The notes under the pieces were generated by a model. That model was not told the origin of the DNA and did not search any database. It saw nothing but the letters and a program-made list of their open reading frames with translations. The translations under genes and the position numbers were made by a program. Below are positions 32,267 to 42,175 of a DNA stretch of 64,000 nucleotides, piece by piece. The stretch comes from Tethya wilhelma (Eukaryota > Porifera > Demospongiae > Tethyida > Tethyidae), in contig CAXIPT010000013.1 in NCBI GenBank assembly GCA_964030475.1, positions 337,408 through 401,407 on the forward strand. The letters run 5' to 3'. Within the stretch, counting starts at the first letter, position 1, and every line of letters starts with the position of its first letter.

Positions 32267-32804
32267 ACACACACACACACACACATAGCTAATGCAATTC
32301 GATCAGGTGGAGTTTTTCAAGGAGAATCTGAATCTTACCAGCATGGACTCCATTGGCTTTGTCTATGTACCTACAGCTTGTATGAATGGAACCACAACAT
32401 GTCGGCTTCATTTTGTCTTCCACGGTTGTGAACAAGGAAGATCAGACGTTGGTATCGACAGAGTGTTTGTAGATAATAACGGTTACAATGGTGTTGCTGA
32501 GGGAAACAACATAATAATTGTGTACCCTCAAGTTAGTTTTACCCTCAACAACCCCTATGGATGCTGGGATTGGTACGTTGACTATATTATATCTACTTTA
32601 TTTTTCATTCCATATGACATCATGTGCTTTTACTTTAGGTTTGGATTTACTGGACCTGATTTTGGTAAGTGCTCATTATAACTGAGAACTTCTCAAAAGT
32701 TATGTCCTCCATCTTTCTTCTCTTTCATGTACATTATAGCTACCAAGCAAGGTGCACAAATGGTTGGAGTGAAATCAATGCTGAACCGTGTTGCTGGTCT
32801 GTAA
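31225..32804 (+). CDS. Secreted PHB-depolymerase-like esterase, copy 1
   Basis: Eight exons, 334 residues: 31225-31297, 31432-31554, 31628-31825, 31880-31971, 32043-32186, 32289-32572, 32639-32664, 32740-32804. All joins keep frame. A signal peptide covers about residues 1-20. The body matches bacterial extracellular poly(3-hydroxybutyrate) depolymerases: a nucleophile-elbow region near 38-44, GGPFWC, an Asp region at GTADS (Asp126), a His region at SEHAI (His160), LHFVFHGCEQGR, the block GYNGVAEGNN, NPYGCWDW, and the C-terminal ATKQGAQMVGVKSML. The elbow reads GFGSG, not the family's G-x-S-x-G, so the position of the catalytic serine is Gly40. The protein is therefore likely inactive as an esterase or changed in function. 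Intron 5 ends in a (CA)n tract right before exon 6. Confidence 0.85.
32231..32286 (+). repeat. (CA)n microsatellite before exon 6 of depolymerase copy 1
   Basis: CA repeat ending 2 bp before the acceptor AG at 32287-32288. Equivalent tracts of different lengths occur at the same intron position in copies 2, 3 and 4. Confidence 0.95.
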
Positions 32805-32917
32805 ATGAAGAAACTAAACTGTATTTGCTATCATAGTGTTTTTTAGATCAAATCTCACGCATGCAATTTGCGCAATGCACTTAACTTTGTGGGAGGGGCT
32901 GAATTGAACTCAGCTCA

Positions 32918-32930
32918 AGGTCAAAGGTCA
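32918..32930 (+). promoter_or_regulatory. Perfect DR1 element AGGTCAAAGGTCA
   Basis: Two perfect AGGTCA half-sites spaced by one base, 24 bp before the start codon of depolymerase copy 2. This is the consensus for HNF4/RXR-type nuclear receptors. Copies 1 and 3 lack it. Confidence 0.5.
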
Positions 32931-32953
32931 TACCGTGACTTCATATTTTGAGG

Positions 32954-34382
32954 ATGACTGGTCAAATACTGTTTCTTGCTCTTTATTGTGTCCTGGGAGT
33001 GACTGCTGTTGATAAACTCAGTAAGCAACATCAATGAGTGCTCCATATTATGTAAGCTTATGTGTTGACCTTTGCTGATAAAACTGTAGAGCAGTACAAT
33101 GTGGACAAGGGGAAAATCTCCATCTCTGGATTTGGGTCTGGTGGCTACTTTTCTGTTCAGTTCCACGTCAGTTTCTCAGAGACAATCATGGGAGCTGGAA
33201 TAGCCACAGGAGGTGTGATTGTGTCTACATATTCTCTTGTGGTACAGTCTCAACTAGATACTAATGTCCTCTCCTTTTTAGGTCCATTCTGGTGTAGTGA
33301 AAACATTGGCTTGCGAGCTTACACAACTTGTATGGTGGAGCCTGATAACATCTCTGTCCCAGAGTTGGTCAATGCCACCAAAATGCTAGAGTAAAAGGGA
33401 GCGATTGATCCACTTCAGAACCTCAATAATTCAAGGGTGTTCTTATTTGCTGGGACAGCAGACTCAATCATACATCCAGGTATTGAATAGATTATTCTTT
33501 GAAGGAACATTATTTTTTTTAAATCAGGTGTTGTCAAAAAGACAGAGGAATATTACAGAAACTTTTTGCCATCTGAGAACATAGCCACAGAGTACACTGT
33601 ACCTTCAGAGCATGCAATTGTAAGTATGTTTGATGGCACACTCATTTCAAGCACAGATCCTTTCTCCTTAATAATAGGTTACTGATACTTTGGGAAATCA
33701 GTGCCAAGTTCTGGCAAATCCATACATAAACAACTGTGGCTATCCAACAGCATCACACATCCTTCACCAGATCTATCCTGATATAAAGTCGCCGGCTTTA
33801 AACGGTCCCAAAGAAGACAACGTAAGATGGCAAAAGAGAGTATCATGTGCACATAATTTATTGGCACACACACACACACACACAGCTGATGAAATTCGAT
33901 CAGGTGGAGTTTTTCAAGGAGAACCTGACTCTTACCAGCATGGACTCCATTGGCTATGTCTATGTACCTACAGCTTGTATGAATGGAACCACAACATGTC
34001 GACTTCATTTTGTCTTCCACGGTTGTGAACAAGGTAGAACAGACATTGGCAGGGAAGAACTGTTTGTAACATATGCTGGTTATAATGGTGTTGCTGATGC
34101 AAACAACATTATCCTTGTGTACCCTCAAGTTATTCTGACCACCCACAACCCCTATGGATGCTGGGATTGGTACGTTGACTAGAATATATTTTTCATTGCA
34201 TATGGCCTCATGTGCTTTTTCTTTAGGTTTGGATTTACTGGACCTGATTTTGGTAAGTGTTCATTGTAACTGAGAACTTCTCAGAAGTTATGTCCTTCTC
34301 TTTCATGTACATTATAGCTACCAAGCAAGGTGCACAAATGGTTGGAATAAAATCGATGCTGAACCGTGTTGCTGGTCTGTAA
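32954..34382 (+). pseudogene. PHB-depolymerase-like esterase, copy 2, with premature stop
   Basis: Same eight-exon layout as copy 1: 32954-33020, 33090-33212, 33282-33479, 33528-33619, 33678-33821, 33886-34169, 34227-34252, 34318-34382. Frame is kept throughout except for a stop TAA at 33392-33394 (codon 101), where copies 1 and 3 read TCA. Everything downstream is otherwise intact, including the Asp and His regions and the C-terminal block, so the break is young or could be an allelic variant or base-call error. The elbow is GFGSG as in copy 1. A perfect DR1 element and a GC box precede the start. Confidence 0.75.
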
Positions 34383-34546
34383 ATGAAAAAACTAAACCGT
34401 ATTAATTTTGTTATTATTTTTTTTACAGAAAAATTTTAGGTCAAATTAATTTCGCGCTGCATGTAATTCAGCGCAATGCGCATTAAGTGGGAGGGGCTGA
34501 ACCGCACTGAGCTCATTCAGTGATCGAGATCAATTTGATTTGGGAG

Positions 34547-35489
34547 ATGACTGGTCAAATACTTTTACTGTTTCTTGCTCTTTATTGTGTCCAGGGAGTG
34601 ACTGCTGTTGATAAACTTAGTAAGCAACATCAATGAGTGCTCCATATTGTGTTACAAGCTTATGTGTTGACTTTTCCTGATAAAACTGTAGAGCAGTACA
34701 ATGTGGACAAGGGGAAAATCTCCATCTCTGGATTTGGGTCTGGTGGCTACTTTTCTGTTCAGTTTCACGTCAGTTTCTCAGAGACAATCATGGGAGCTGG
34801 AATAGCCACAGGAGGTGTGATTGTGTCTACATATTCTCTTGTGGCATGGTACAGTCTCAACTAGATACTAATGTCCTCTTCTTTTTAGGTCCGTTCTGGT
34901 GCAGTAAAAACATTGGCTTGCGAGCCTACACAACTTGTATGGTGGAGCCTGATAACATCTCTATCCCAGAGCTGGTCAATGCCACCAAAATTCTAGAGTC
35001 AAAGGGAATGATTGATCCACTTCTGAAGCTCAACAATTCAAGGGTGTTCTTATTCGCTGGAACTCTGGACTCAATCATACACCCAGGTATTAAAATTTAT
35101 CATATTATGAGATTATCCTTAATTTGAAGGGACTTTTCCTTTTAAATCAGGTGTTGTCAAAAAGACAGAAGAATACTACAGAAACTTTTTGCCATCTGAG
35201 AACATAGCCACCGAGTATACTGTAGCTTCAGAGCATGCATTGGTAATTATGTTTTGATTACACACTCATTACAAGTACAGTTCCATTCTCCTCACTGTAG
35301 GTTACCAATAGTTGGGGGAATAAGTGCGAAGTGCTGGCAAATCCATACATCAATTTCTGTTTCTATCCAACAGCAACACACTTTCTTCAACACATCTATC
35401 GTGATATAAAGTTGCCGGCTTTAAACAGTGCTAAAGAAGACAATGTAAGATTGGCAAAAAAAAGAGTATCATGTGTACATAATTTATTG

Positions 35490-35541
<52 letters not shown>

Positions 35542-36068
35542 ACACATACACACACACAGCTAATGCAATTTGATCAGGTGGAGTTTTTCAAGGAGAACCT
35601 GACTCTTACCAGCATGGACACCATTGGCTTTGTCTATGTACCTACAGCTTGTAAGAGTGGAAACACAACATGTCGACTTAATTTTGTCTTCCACGGTTGT
35701 AACCAAGGAAGAACACACATTGGTGGGGACAGAACATTTGTAGATAATAACGGTTACAATGGTGTTGCTGAGGGAAACAACATTATCCTTGTGTACCCTC
35801 AAATTATTCGGTCCCCCAACAACCCCTATGGATGCTGGGATTGGTATGTTGACTATATTATATCTATTTTATTGCATATGACCTCATGTACTTTTACTTT
35901 AGGTTCGGATATACTGGACCTGATTTTGGTAAGTGTTCATTGTAACTGAGAACTTCTCAAAAGTTATGTCCTCCATCTTTCTTCTCTTTCATGTACATTA
36001 TAGCTACCAAGCAAGGTGCACAAATGGTTGGAATAAAATTGATGCTGAACCGTGTTGCTGGTCTGTAA
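34547..36068 (+). CDS. Secreted PHB-depolymerase-like esterase, copy 3
   Basis: Eight exons, 334 residues: 34547-34619, 34692-34814, 34889-35086, 35151-35242, 35301-35444, 35560-35843, 35903-35928, 36004-36068. All joins keep frame. It is very close to copies 1 and 2 in exons and introns, so the duplications are recent. Signal peptide, Asp region (GTLDS), His region (SEHAL), GCNQGR, GYNGVAEGNN, NPYGCWDW and the C-terminal ATKQGAQMVGIKLML are present. The elbow is GFGSG, so the catalytic serine is absent as in copies 1 and 2. A (CA)n tract ends 2 bp before the exon 6 acceptor. A GC box at 34487-34500 precedes the start by 47 bp. Confidence 0.85.
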
Positions 36069-36195
36069 ATCAAAAACCAAAGTGTATAATACTATTACTA
36101 TTATTTTTGCAGTAAATCTAATTAATTTTTGCGTATGCAATCGCGAAAAAAAAAACTAACTGGGTAATGGTCGACATCCATCATCTAAAGCCATC

Positions 36196-37778
36196 ATGAT
36201 GAGAATCATGTATATCAGCCAAGTGCATTTATCTCTTCTCCAATTACAATTCCTTGTTCTTCATTGTGTCAAATTGGAAAAAACTCCTAAACTGGGTAAG
36301 GTGTGTGATTCACGAGTGTAGCATGTGTGGGTTCTTATACCATAGATTTCTGGCAGACTTAGGCTTTACCTTGTAGTAAAGGTACGTGTCAGGCTTTACA
36401 TGTTAAATATCTCATCTTCAGCATCCTACAATGTGGACAAAGACAGGATATCCATCTCGGGATTTTCTTCTGGTGCCTACTTTTCTGTCCAGTTCCACGT
36501 CAGTTTCTCACAAACGATCATGGGAGCTGGAATAGCCACAGGAGGTGTGAACAGCATTCACACAATAATACCCCCTGCAGTGCTGCAGTGTTTCTAGTCT
36601 AATTTCCTCCTAGGCCCGTACTGGTGTGCTGGTGAAGGTGCCTATACGAGCTGTATGGTGGATCCTGACACCATCTCTGTCCCAGAGTTGGTCAATGCTA
36701 CCAAAATATTTGCTTCAAAGGGAGCAATTGATCCACTTCAGAACCTCAATACTTCGAGGGTGTTCCTATTTGCTGGGACACTGGACACGATTGTACACCC
36801 AGGTACTATACGTACATGTCATTAAATTACTTATGTTGCTCATAATTGCGACATTATGATCTTCAGGTGTTGTGAAGAAGACAGAGGAATACTACAGACA
36901 CTTCACGCCATCTGATAACATAGCAACCGAATATTCTATCACAGCAGAGCATGCCATGGTAGGTAGAGAGTAAAACAATCATTGAATTATCACGGTGTAG
37001 TTATTGGAGGGTTTTCCATACAATCACAGGTTACTGATGACTATGGAAACAGCTGTAGTCAACTAGAGAAACCGTACATCAACAATTGCCACTACCCAAC
37101 AGCAACACACATCCTTCAGCACATTTATCCTGATGTGAAGTCGCCGGCTTCAAACTACGGCAAAGCAGCGAATGTAATGAATGTTTAAGCATTTTATATA
37201 TGTGCACGCACACACACACACACACTGCACCCAGCTCTTGGAATTCAACCAGGCTGAGTTTTTCAGCAACCTCACCTTTGTCAGTATGGACTCCATTGGT
37301 TACATCTACATTCCTACATCTTGTAAGAGTGGTATCAAACAATGCCGACTTCATCTTGTTTTCCATGGCTGTACCCAAGGAAGAAAATATCTTGCAACAA
37401 CATTTGCTCTTCACGTTGGTTACAACAGTGTTGCTGAATTGAATGACATTATAGTATTGTACCCTCAGGTGGAACGCACCAATGCTAATCCACATGGATG
37501 CTGGGATTGGTACGTTAAGCTAATTCATCCATTTTGAGATACACTAGTTTTGTTGTTTGTTTGTTTGTTTGTTTATTTAAAAAAATTCCCCCTTTTCTAA
37601 CTGACTTTAGGGGAGGTTTTACAGGAGCTGAATATGGTAAGCAGCATGGTGATGATGGAGATACTTGAGGTAGTAACCTACTGATGTAATCTTCCCTCTT
37701 CCATTCACAGCTTGCAAGCAGGGTACCCAAATGGCTGGGGTGAAATCAATGCTGGACCGTATTGCTGGACTGACGTGA
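36196..37778 (+). CDS. Secreted PHB-depolymerase-like esterase, copy 4 (catalytic serine kept)
   Basis: Eight exons, 338 residues: 36196-36295, 36422-36544, 36614-36802, 36867-36958, 37030-37173, 37235-37509, 37611-37636, 37711-37778. All joins keep frame. It is more diverged than copies 1-3. The elbow reads GFSSGAY around Ser49, the same form as the bacterial GLSSGAY, and Asp and His regions are present (GTLDT, AEHAM). This copy therefore looks catalytically complete. GPYWCA, GCTQGR, GYNSVAELND and NPHGCWDW(W)GGFTG also match the family. Expected reaction: hydrolysis of polyhydroxyalkanoate or related ester bonds, perhaps digesting storage polymer of ingested bacteria. The N-terminus is hydrophobic only in its second half, so export is less certain than for the others. 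An alternative ATG lies one codon downstream. Confidence 0.85.
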
Positions 37779-39200
37779 TAGTGTCATAGTCTTCCAGATG
37801 AAGTACTTCTGTAGTGTATTTTATTTTATTTTTTGTTGTCTCAATCAGAACCATTACTTCACAACCAATCACAACTTTTGAGTTTACTGCTTTGTTGGTC
37901 TATTTATAGATTTTAATATAATACCAGCTGATGGACTAATCATATAATACCAATACTTGCCCCCTGATACAATCTTTTTAATCATATTGAAGTATACATA
38001 AAATCAGTTATAAACTTATAACTTCATTAATAGCCATTATGTTAACATATGGGGGAGGGAGTTACAAAGACAATTAAGATATATTGCTAGTCTTTTCAAC
38101 ACAAGCAGGTTTAATTATTTAGAGATACTTGTGAGATTTAGGGGGTATTTTCTTTGGCTCCTCCTGCCCACTGCACCCTCCTCGACACACCTGACAAGAC
38201 CTTACAGTGAATTCCTTGCACCCAGCTCTTGGAATTCAACCAGGCTGAGTTTTTCAGCAACCTCACCTTTGCCAGTATGGACTCCATTGGTTACATCTAC
38301 ATTCCTACATTTTGTAAGAGTGGAATCAAACAATGCCGACTTCATCTTGTCTTCCATGGCTGTACCCAAGGAAGAAAATATCTTGCAACAACATTTGCTC
38401 TTCATGTTGGTTACAACAGTGTTGCTGAATTGAATGACATTATAGTATTGTACCCTCAGGTGGAACGCACTGATGCTAATCCACATGGATGCTGGGATTG
38501 GTACGTTAAGCTAATTCATCCATTTTGAGATAATTATACTAGTTTTGTTGTTTGTTTGTTTCAAAATATTATCTTCCTTTTTCTAACTGACTTTAGGGGA
38601 GGTTTTACAGGAGCTGAATATGGTAAGCAATAATATTATGGTGATGATGGAGATACTTGAGGCAGTAACTTACTAACAAAGTATGTCTTCTCTCTTCCAT
38701 TCACAGCTTGCAAGCAGGGTGCACAAATGGCTGGAGTGAAGTCAATGCTGGACTGTATTGCTGGACCGACGTGATAGTCTGCAGATGAAGTACTTCTGTA
38801 GTGTCAATATTTTATTTATTTTTTGTTATCTCAATCAGAACCATTACTTCACATCCAATCACAACTTTGAGTTTACTGCTTTGTTGGTCGATTTTGATAT
38901 TAAATTTACCAGCTGATGGACTAATCATATACCAATACTCATCCCCTAGCTGATACAATCTTTTTAATCATATTGAAGTATATATAGAATCAGTTATAAA
39001 CTTATAAACTTATAACTTCATTAATAGCCATTATGTTAACATATGGGGGAGGGAGTTACAAAGACAAGATATATTGCTAGTCTTTTCAACACAAGCAGGT
39101 TTAATTTAGAGATATCTGTGAGATTTAGGGGGTATTTTCTTTGGCTCCTGCCCACTGCATCCTCCTCGACACACCTGACAAGACCTTACAGTGAATTCCT
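37228..39200 (+). repeat. Tandem duplication of about 1 kb (two units)
   Basis: Unit 1 (about 37228-38221) contains exons 6-8 of depolymerase copy 4 and about 440 bp of downstream sequence. Unit 2 (about 38222-39200) repeats the same content with few differences, including the shared ending around CCTTACAGTGAATTCCT. The near-identity of intron and downstream sequence implies a recent event. Confidence 0.85.
38226..38774 (+). pseudogene. Depolymerase 3' fragment (exons 6-8 only), copy 5
   Basis: Exons 38226-38500, 38597-38622 and 38707-38774 match exons 6-8 of copy 4 and join in frame to the same stop. Exons 1-5, with the signal peptide and catalytic residues, are absent. It could still be used as alternative terminal exons of copy 4 through splicing from exon 5, but by itself it is a fragment. 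Confidence 0.8.
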
Positions 39201-39210
39201 GTGTGAAAAA

Positions 39211-39212
<2 letters not shown>

Positions 39213-39259
<47 letters not shown>
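39213..39259 (+). repeat. (GT)n microsatellite
   Basis: Pure GT run directly after the end of the second duplication unit and 26 bp before the proposed stop of the minus-strand MRH-like gene. Confidence 0.95.
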
Positions 39260-39260
<1 letters not shown>

Positions 39261-39284
39261 TATGATGTCACACATATTAGCACA

Positions 39285-41010
39285 TCATTCTCTGGTGAGT
39301 GTGGCTTCCAGAGATGGGCATAGCTAGAACAGTGTCTTAAGAAACTACTTACAAATATCAAAGAACAGTGAGCATCTTCGATTGTCGTAAGGACAGGATT
39401 CTTTGCCTCCTGGTCACACTCCAAGTTCACCTTGGCTTGACTGCATGACAAACATCAACAGAACTGTTATGAAATCTTGCTCCTCATTCAAGTTACTGTC
39501 ATGATTGGGCTTACATCTGTCCCGGTCCTTTATAGTGTGCATGTGCTAGTCCACTAGGTTCATAGTAGATAGCTTCAGTGCCCACTTCAGCAATAGCAAT
39601 GGTTTTATTAGAACCAACTGGTTCTCTACAAATCTAAGTTAAAATACCACGAAACAAAACATGGTGATTTAAACATAGTGATGTAGCAATATAGCCTCGT
39701 GCCCAGGCTCCTCCTTCGCGAATATTTCCTTCGAAGGAAATATTCGCAAGGGAGGAGCCTGGGAACGAGGCTAGTAGCAACAAACACCACACACTTTGTA
39801 AGTCACTGCACCTACATGAACATTCCAGCTGTTCCCTTGCTGGAACCCCAGACAAGGATTGTACGCGTAACTGAAGTTGCTTTCAGTTTGAACTCCAGTG
39901 AACCTGGGCAGAAATAAACATGATATTTGGGATGATTTGATAGTACTAATATATAGTATCGTTTTGATTTAGCACTACGAAAGTCACAACTACCTTGCTG
40001 TTCCATTCAAGCTAGCCAGTGGTGTCAGGTCAATGATTCCATCTGGATGTTTACACTTGCAAGATGGCTCTCCAAAGATTGGAGGACACAAAGTTGGACC
40101 TGGTAGAGGAGGCATACACCCTCCTGGACAGGCATGACAAGTCTTGAGGTAAAATTCCTGAAAATGTGAGTTAGTTATAAAAGTCTTCAGTAGTTCTATA
40201 CTAATCTTGAACCAACTTACATATTGCAAAATGACTTTAGAGTCTCCATCTGCTCTTATGACTGGCTCTATTGCTGAAGGGTCGCACTCCAAATGCACAT
40301 ACGCTTCTCTACTGCAGAGTGAAAGTTGAACAAATAGTGTATTACTGCTTCTGCCCACATAAAATTAACAATAACACATACTCATCTGGTCCCGTATAGT
40401 AAATGTATTTTTTTCCGTCTTTGTTAATCCAGATCTGTTCGGTTCCTTTTGAAGCAATAGGATAAAATTGTCCTTGTCTGTCAAATTGACAAATCTAAAA
40501 AATTAATGCATAAATAATTCATTTACATGCGAACTTATAAGTGTCTATGTTTGCAGTAAACTCAAAGTAGCATCTTTTTGGCCCATACATGATTGAATAA
40601 TACGAGCAGAAATTACTACTAATAGACTTACATAGATATTTTCACAGGGTCCCTGTCCTATGCTGTAGTCTCGACAAGGATTATAAGAGTAGAAGTAACC
40701 ATTGGGGTCACCTTTCACCTCAGGAAATCTACAATCATGTAGCTATAACTTGTAAACAGTTAATACTTATGTCTATTATCTGCAGCCTGAGTATAGTTAG
40801 AGAGCATTTGATATACCTTGGAGCTCCAGTAGCATTGGAAAGTGCACTGAGGTCAAACAGGCCTTCTCCTGGAGGTTGGCACACACAGGATGGTCTCCCA
40901 GTTACTGGAGGACATCTTGTCCCAGGCTGAGCACATGAAAGAGTCAAGAAACTCAACAGTGCGACGTACGCAGGAATTATAGAAGATCTATTCATTTTCT
41001 GTATCTGCAA
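39285..41010 (-). CDS. Secreted protein with two MRH-like (mannose-6-phosphate-receptor-homology) repeats
   Basis: Nine exons, 330 residues: 40817-41010, 40632-40728, 40382-40494, 40221-40311, 39994-40157, 39816-39903, 39515-39633, 39353-39440, 39285-39323. The joins keep frame. A signal peptide is followed by two similar units. Each starts with a short Cys/Pro-rich segment (CPPVTGRPSCVC; CPPIFGEPSCKC), then a hydrophobic FDLSALSN or IDLTPLAS stretch, SYNPC or AYNPC, and a late VHLECD or VNLECD block. This pattern resembles MRH domains, which bind mannose-type glycans in sorting and ER quality-control proteins. Without alignment I cannot say whether the sugar-binding Gln, Arg, Glu and Tyr are all kept. 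No membrane segment is seen. The last exon is short and lies next to a recent duplication, so the true 3' end may be lost. An alternative start is the ATG at 40995. Confidence 0.6.
39692..39773. repeat. 82-bp near-perfect palindrome in MRH-like intron 6
   Basis: The two halves, TAGCCTCGTGCCCAGGCTCC from 39692 and its near reverse complement ending at 39773, pair over about 40 bp with few mismatches and meet at TTCGAA. One arm resembles sequence at about 50654-50682, so this is probably a dispersed foldback element. Confidence 0.8.
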
Positions 41011-41098
41011 CTTTGAAGTATAATATAGCTATTTGTATCCCGGGAAGCCATAGTATTAACACATTTTTTCACGGTGTATAACGTGAAGAAACGTGAGC

Positions 41099-41146
41099 AA
41101 GGGGAAAACCGAGGGCAATATGTATATTTCCCTCGGTTTTCCCCTT
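41099..41146. repeat. Hairpin with 17-bp perfect arms
   Basis: AAGGGGAAAACCGAGGG at 41099-41115 and its exact reverse complement at 41130-41146 surround a 14-base AT-rich loop. It lies about 90 bp upstream of the MRH-like gene start, so it could affect that promoter or be a repeat remnant. Confidence 0.85.
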
Positions 41147-41397
41147 CATATTACCCTGGGAGCTGTTCAAGACTCTGAAAAGATACTCCAGCACTTCAAA
41201 GAAACTTCGGAAGACTTCAAGAAGACAGTGTTAGTGTTGCTTTTCCTCGTAGATAATATTTTTCTCTGTTTCAAGAGTGAATTTTAGCGTATAAACCCGA
41301 AGTTGACTAAAACTCTTGCTCAAGTCAAAACTGCTCTCAAACAGCTCAAAAGTGGTAAGAAACTAGCGACAAGTCTAAGCGCTGGGATACAAGCATT

Positions 41398-41529
41398 TTA
41401 GAACATGCCAACTGACGGGCATTATCTGAAATACACTCGGTAATATTGGTAAACCCTCGGGCTCCGCCCTCGGGTTTACTCAATATTACCTCGTGTATTT
41501 CCGATAACGCCCTAGTAGGCATGTTCTAA
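41398..41529. mobile_element. 132-bp palindromic foldback element
   Basis: Almost the whole segment folds back on itself. The outer ends are TTAGAACATGCC and GGCATGTTCTAA, and the inner arms carry AAACCCTCGGG and CCCTCGGGTTT around CTCCG. No coding potential. Size and structure fit a foldback-type MITE. Confidence 0.75.
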
Positions 41530-41774
41530 CATATACATAGACAACGTGGTTTTATTTGGCAATGGCAGGGGCAGATCTAGGATTTTGAGAATACTTGCTC
41601 GGAACTTGTTCGGCTGCAAAAATATTGCAGCCCAAGTATTTCAAGTAGCAAGAGATACTGTACAGCCGTACATATAACTGCTAATTATACCACACCTATG
41701 CAAACTTTCGTGGATATTGCACAATATCTCAGAACAAATTGAAATATAGGGCGCCCGACTAGAGAATGACTGGG

Positions 41775-41812
41775 CATAGATATTATACACTACGTAGTGT
41801 ATAATATCTATG
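41775..41812. repeat. 38-bp perfect palindrome
   Basis: The sequence is identical to its own reverse complement, centred on CTACGTAG, with outer ends CATAGATATT and AATATCTATG. No loop. Function unknown. Confidence 0.9.
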
Positions 41813-41911
41813 GACTGGGTTGTAAAAAATGAATCCGTTATCCGCGAGGCGCGGCGCGGCGCGATATCCGATCGCGTACCGCGTCGCGGATTGCCCTTTT
41901 CGTCTTCCGTA

Positions 41912-42118
41912 TGATCCAGTTGGAATGGGGTCGTCTGGGAAGATGTTTACTTTCAAGCAGGTCGGTATTATTTTCTCTTCTTCACTAAACAGTCTGTCAA
42001 ACAGCTCAAATTCACTTCTTTCAGTTCCTTCTCCGTCAGCAAGTCATTACTCTTTACCGTGACCTTCTGAAGACAGCCAGGCAAATAGATGACAAGAGAC
42101 ACAGAGAAGATGTCAGAG
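41912..42118 (+). pseudogene. Truncated LYRM2 duplicate
   Basis: Nearly identical to 44961-45170: exon 1, intron 1 and most of exon 2 of LYRM2. It ends abruptly at GATGTCAGAG, where the real gene continues. Exon 1 also lacks one codon (an ATG). The third exon is missing. A CA repeat follows directly. Confidence 0.85.
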
Positions 42119-42124
42119 CACCGT

Positions 42125-42125
<1 letters not shown>

Positions 42126-42170
<45 letters not shown>
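42126..42170 (+). repeat. (CA)n microsatellite at a chimeric junction
   Basis: Pure CA run joining the truncated LYRM2 copy to a fragment of depolymerase exon 6. Confidence 0.95.

Positions 42171-42175
<5 letters not shown>

Noticed and set aside
41093..41287. 64-residue frame starting in a hairpin
   Set aside because: It begins inside the 41099-41146 hairpin and has no family features. Probably repeat-derived.
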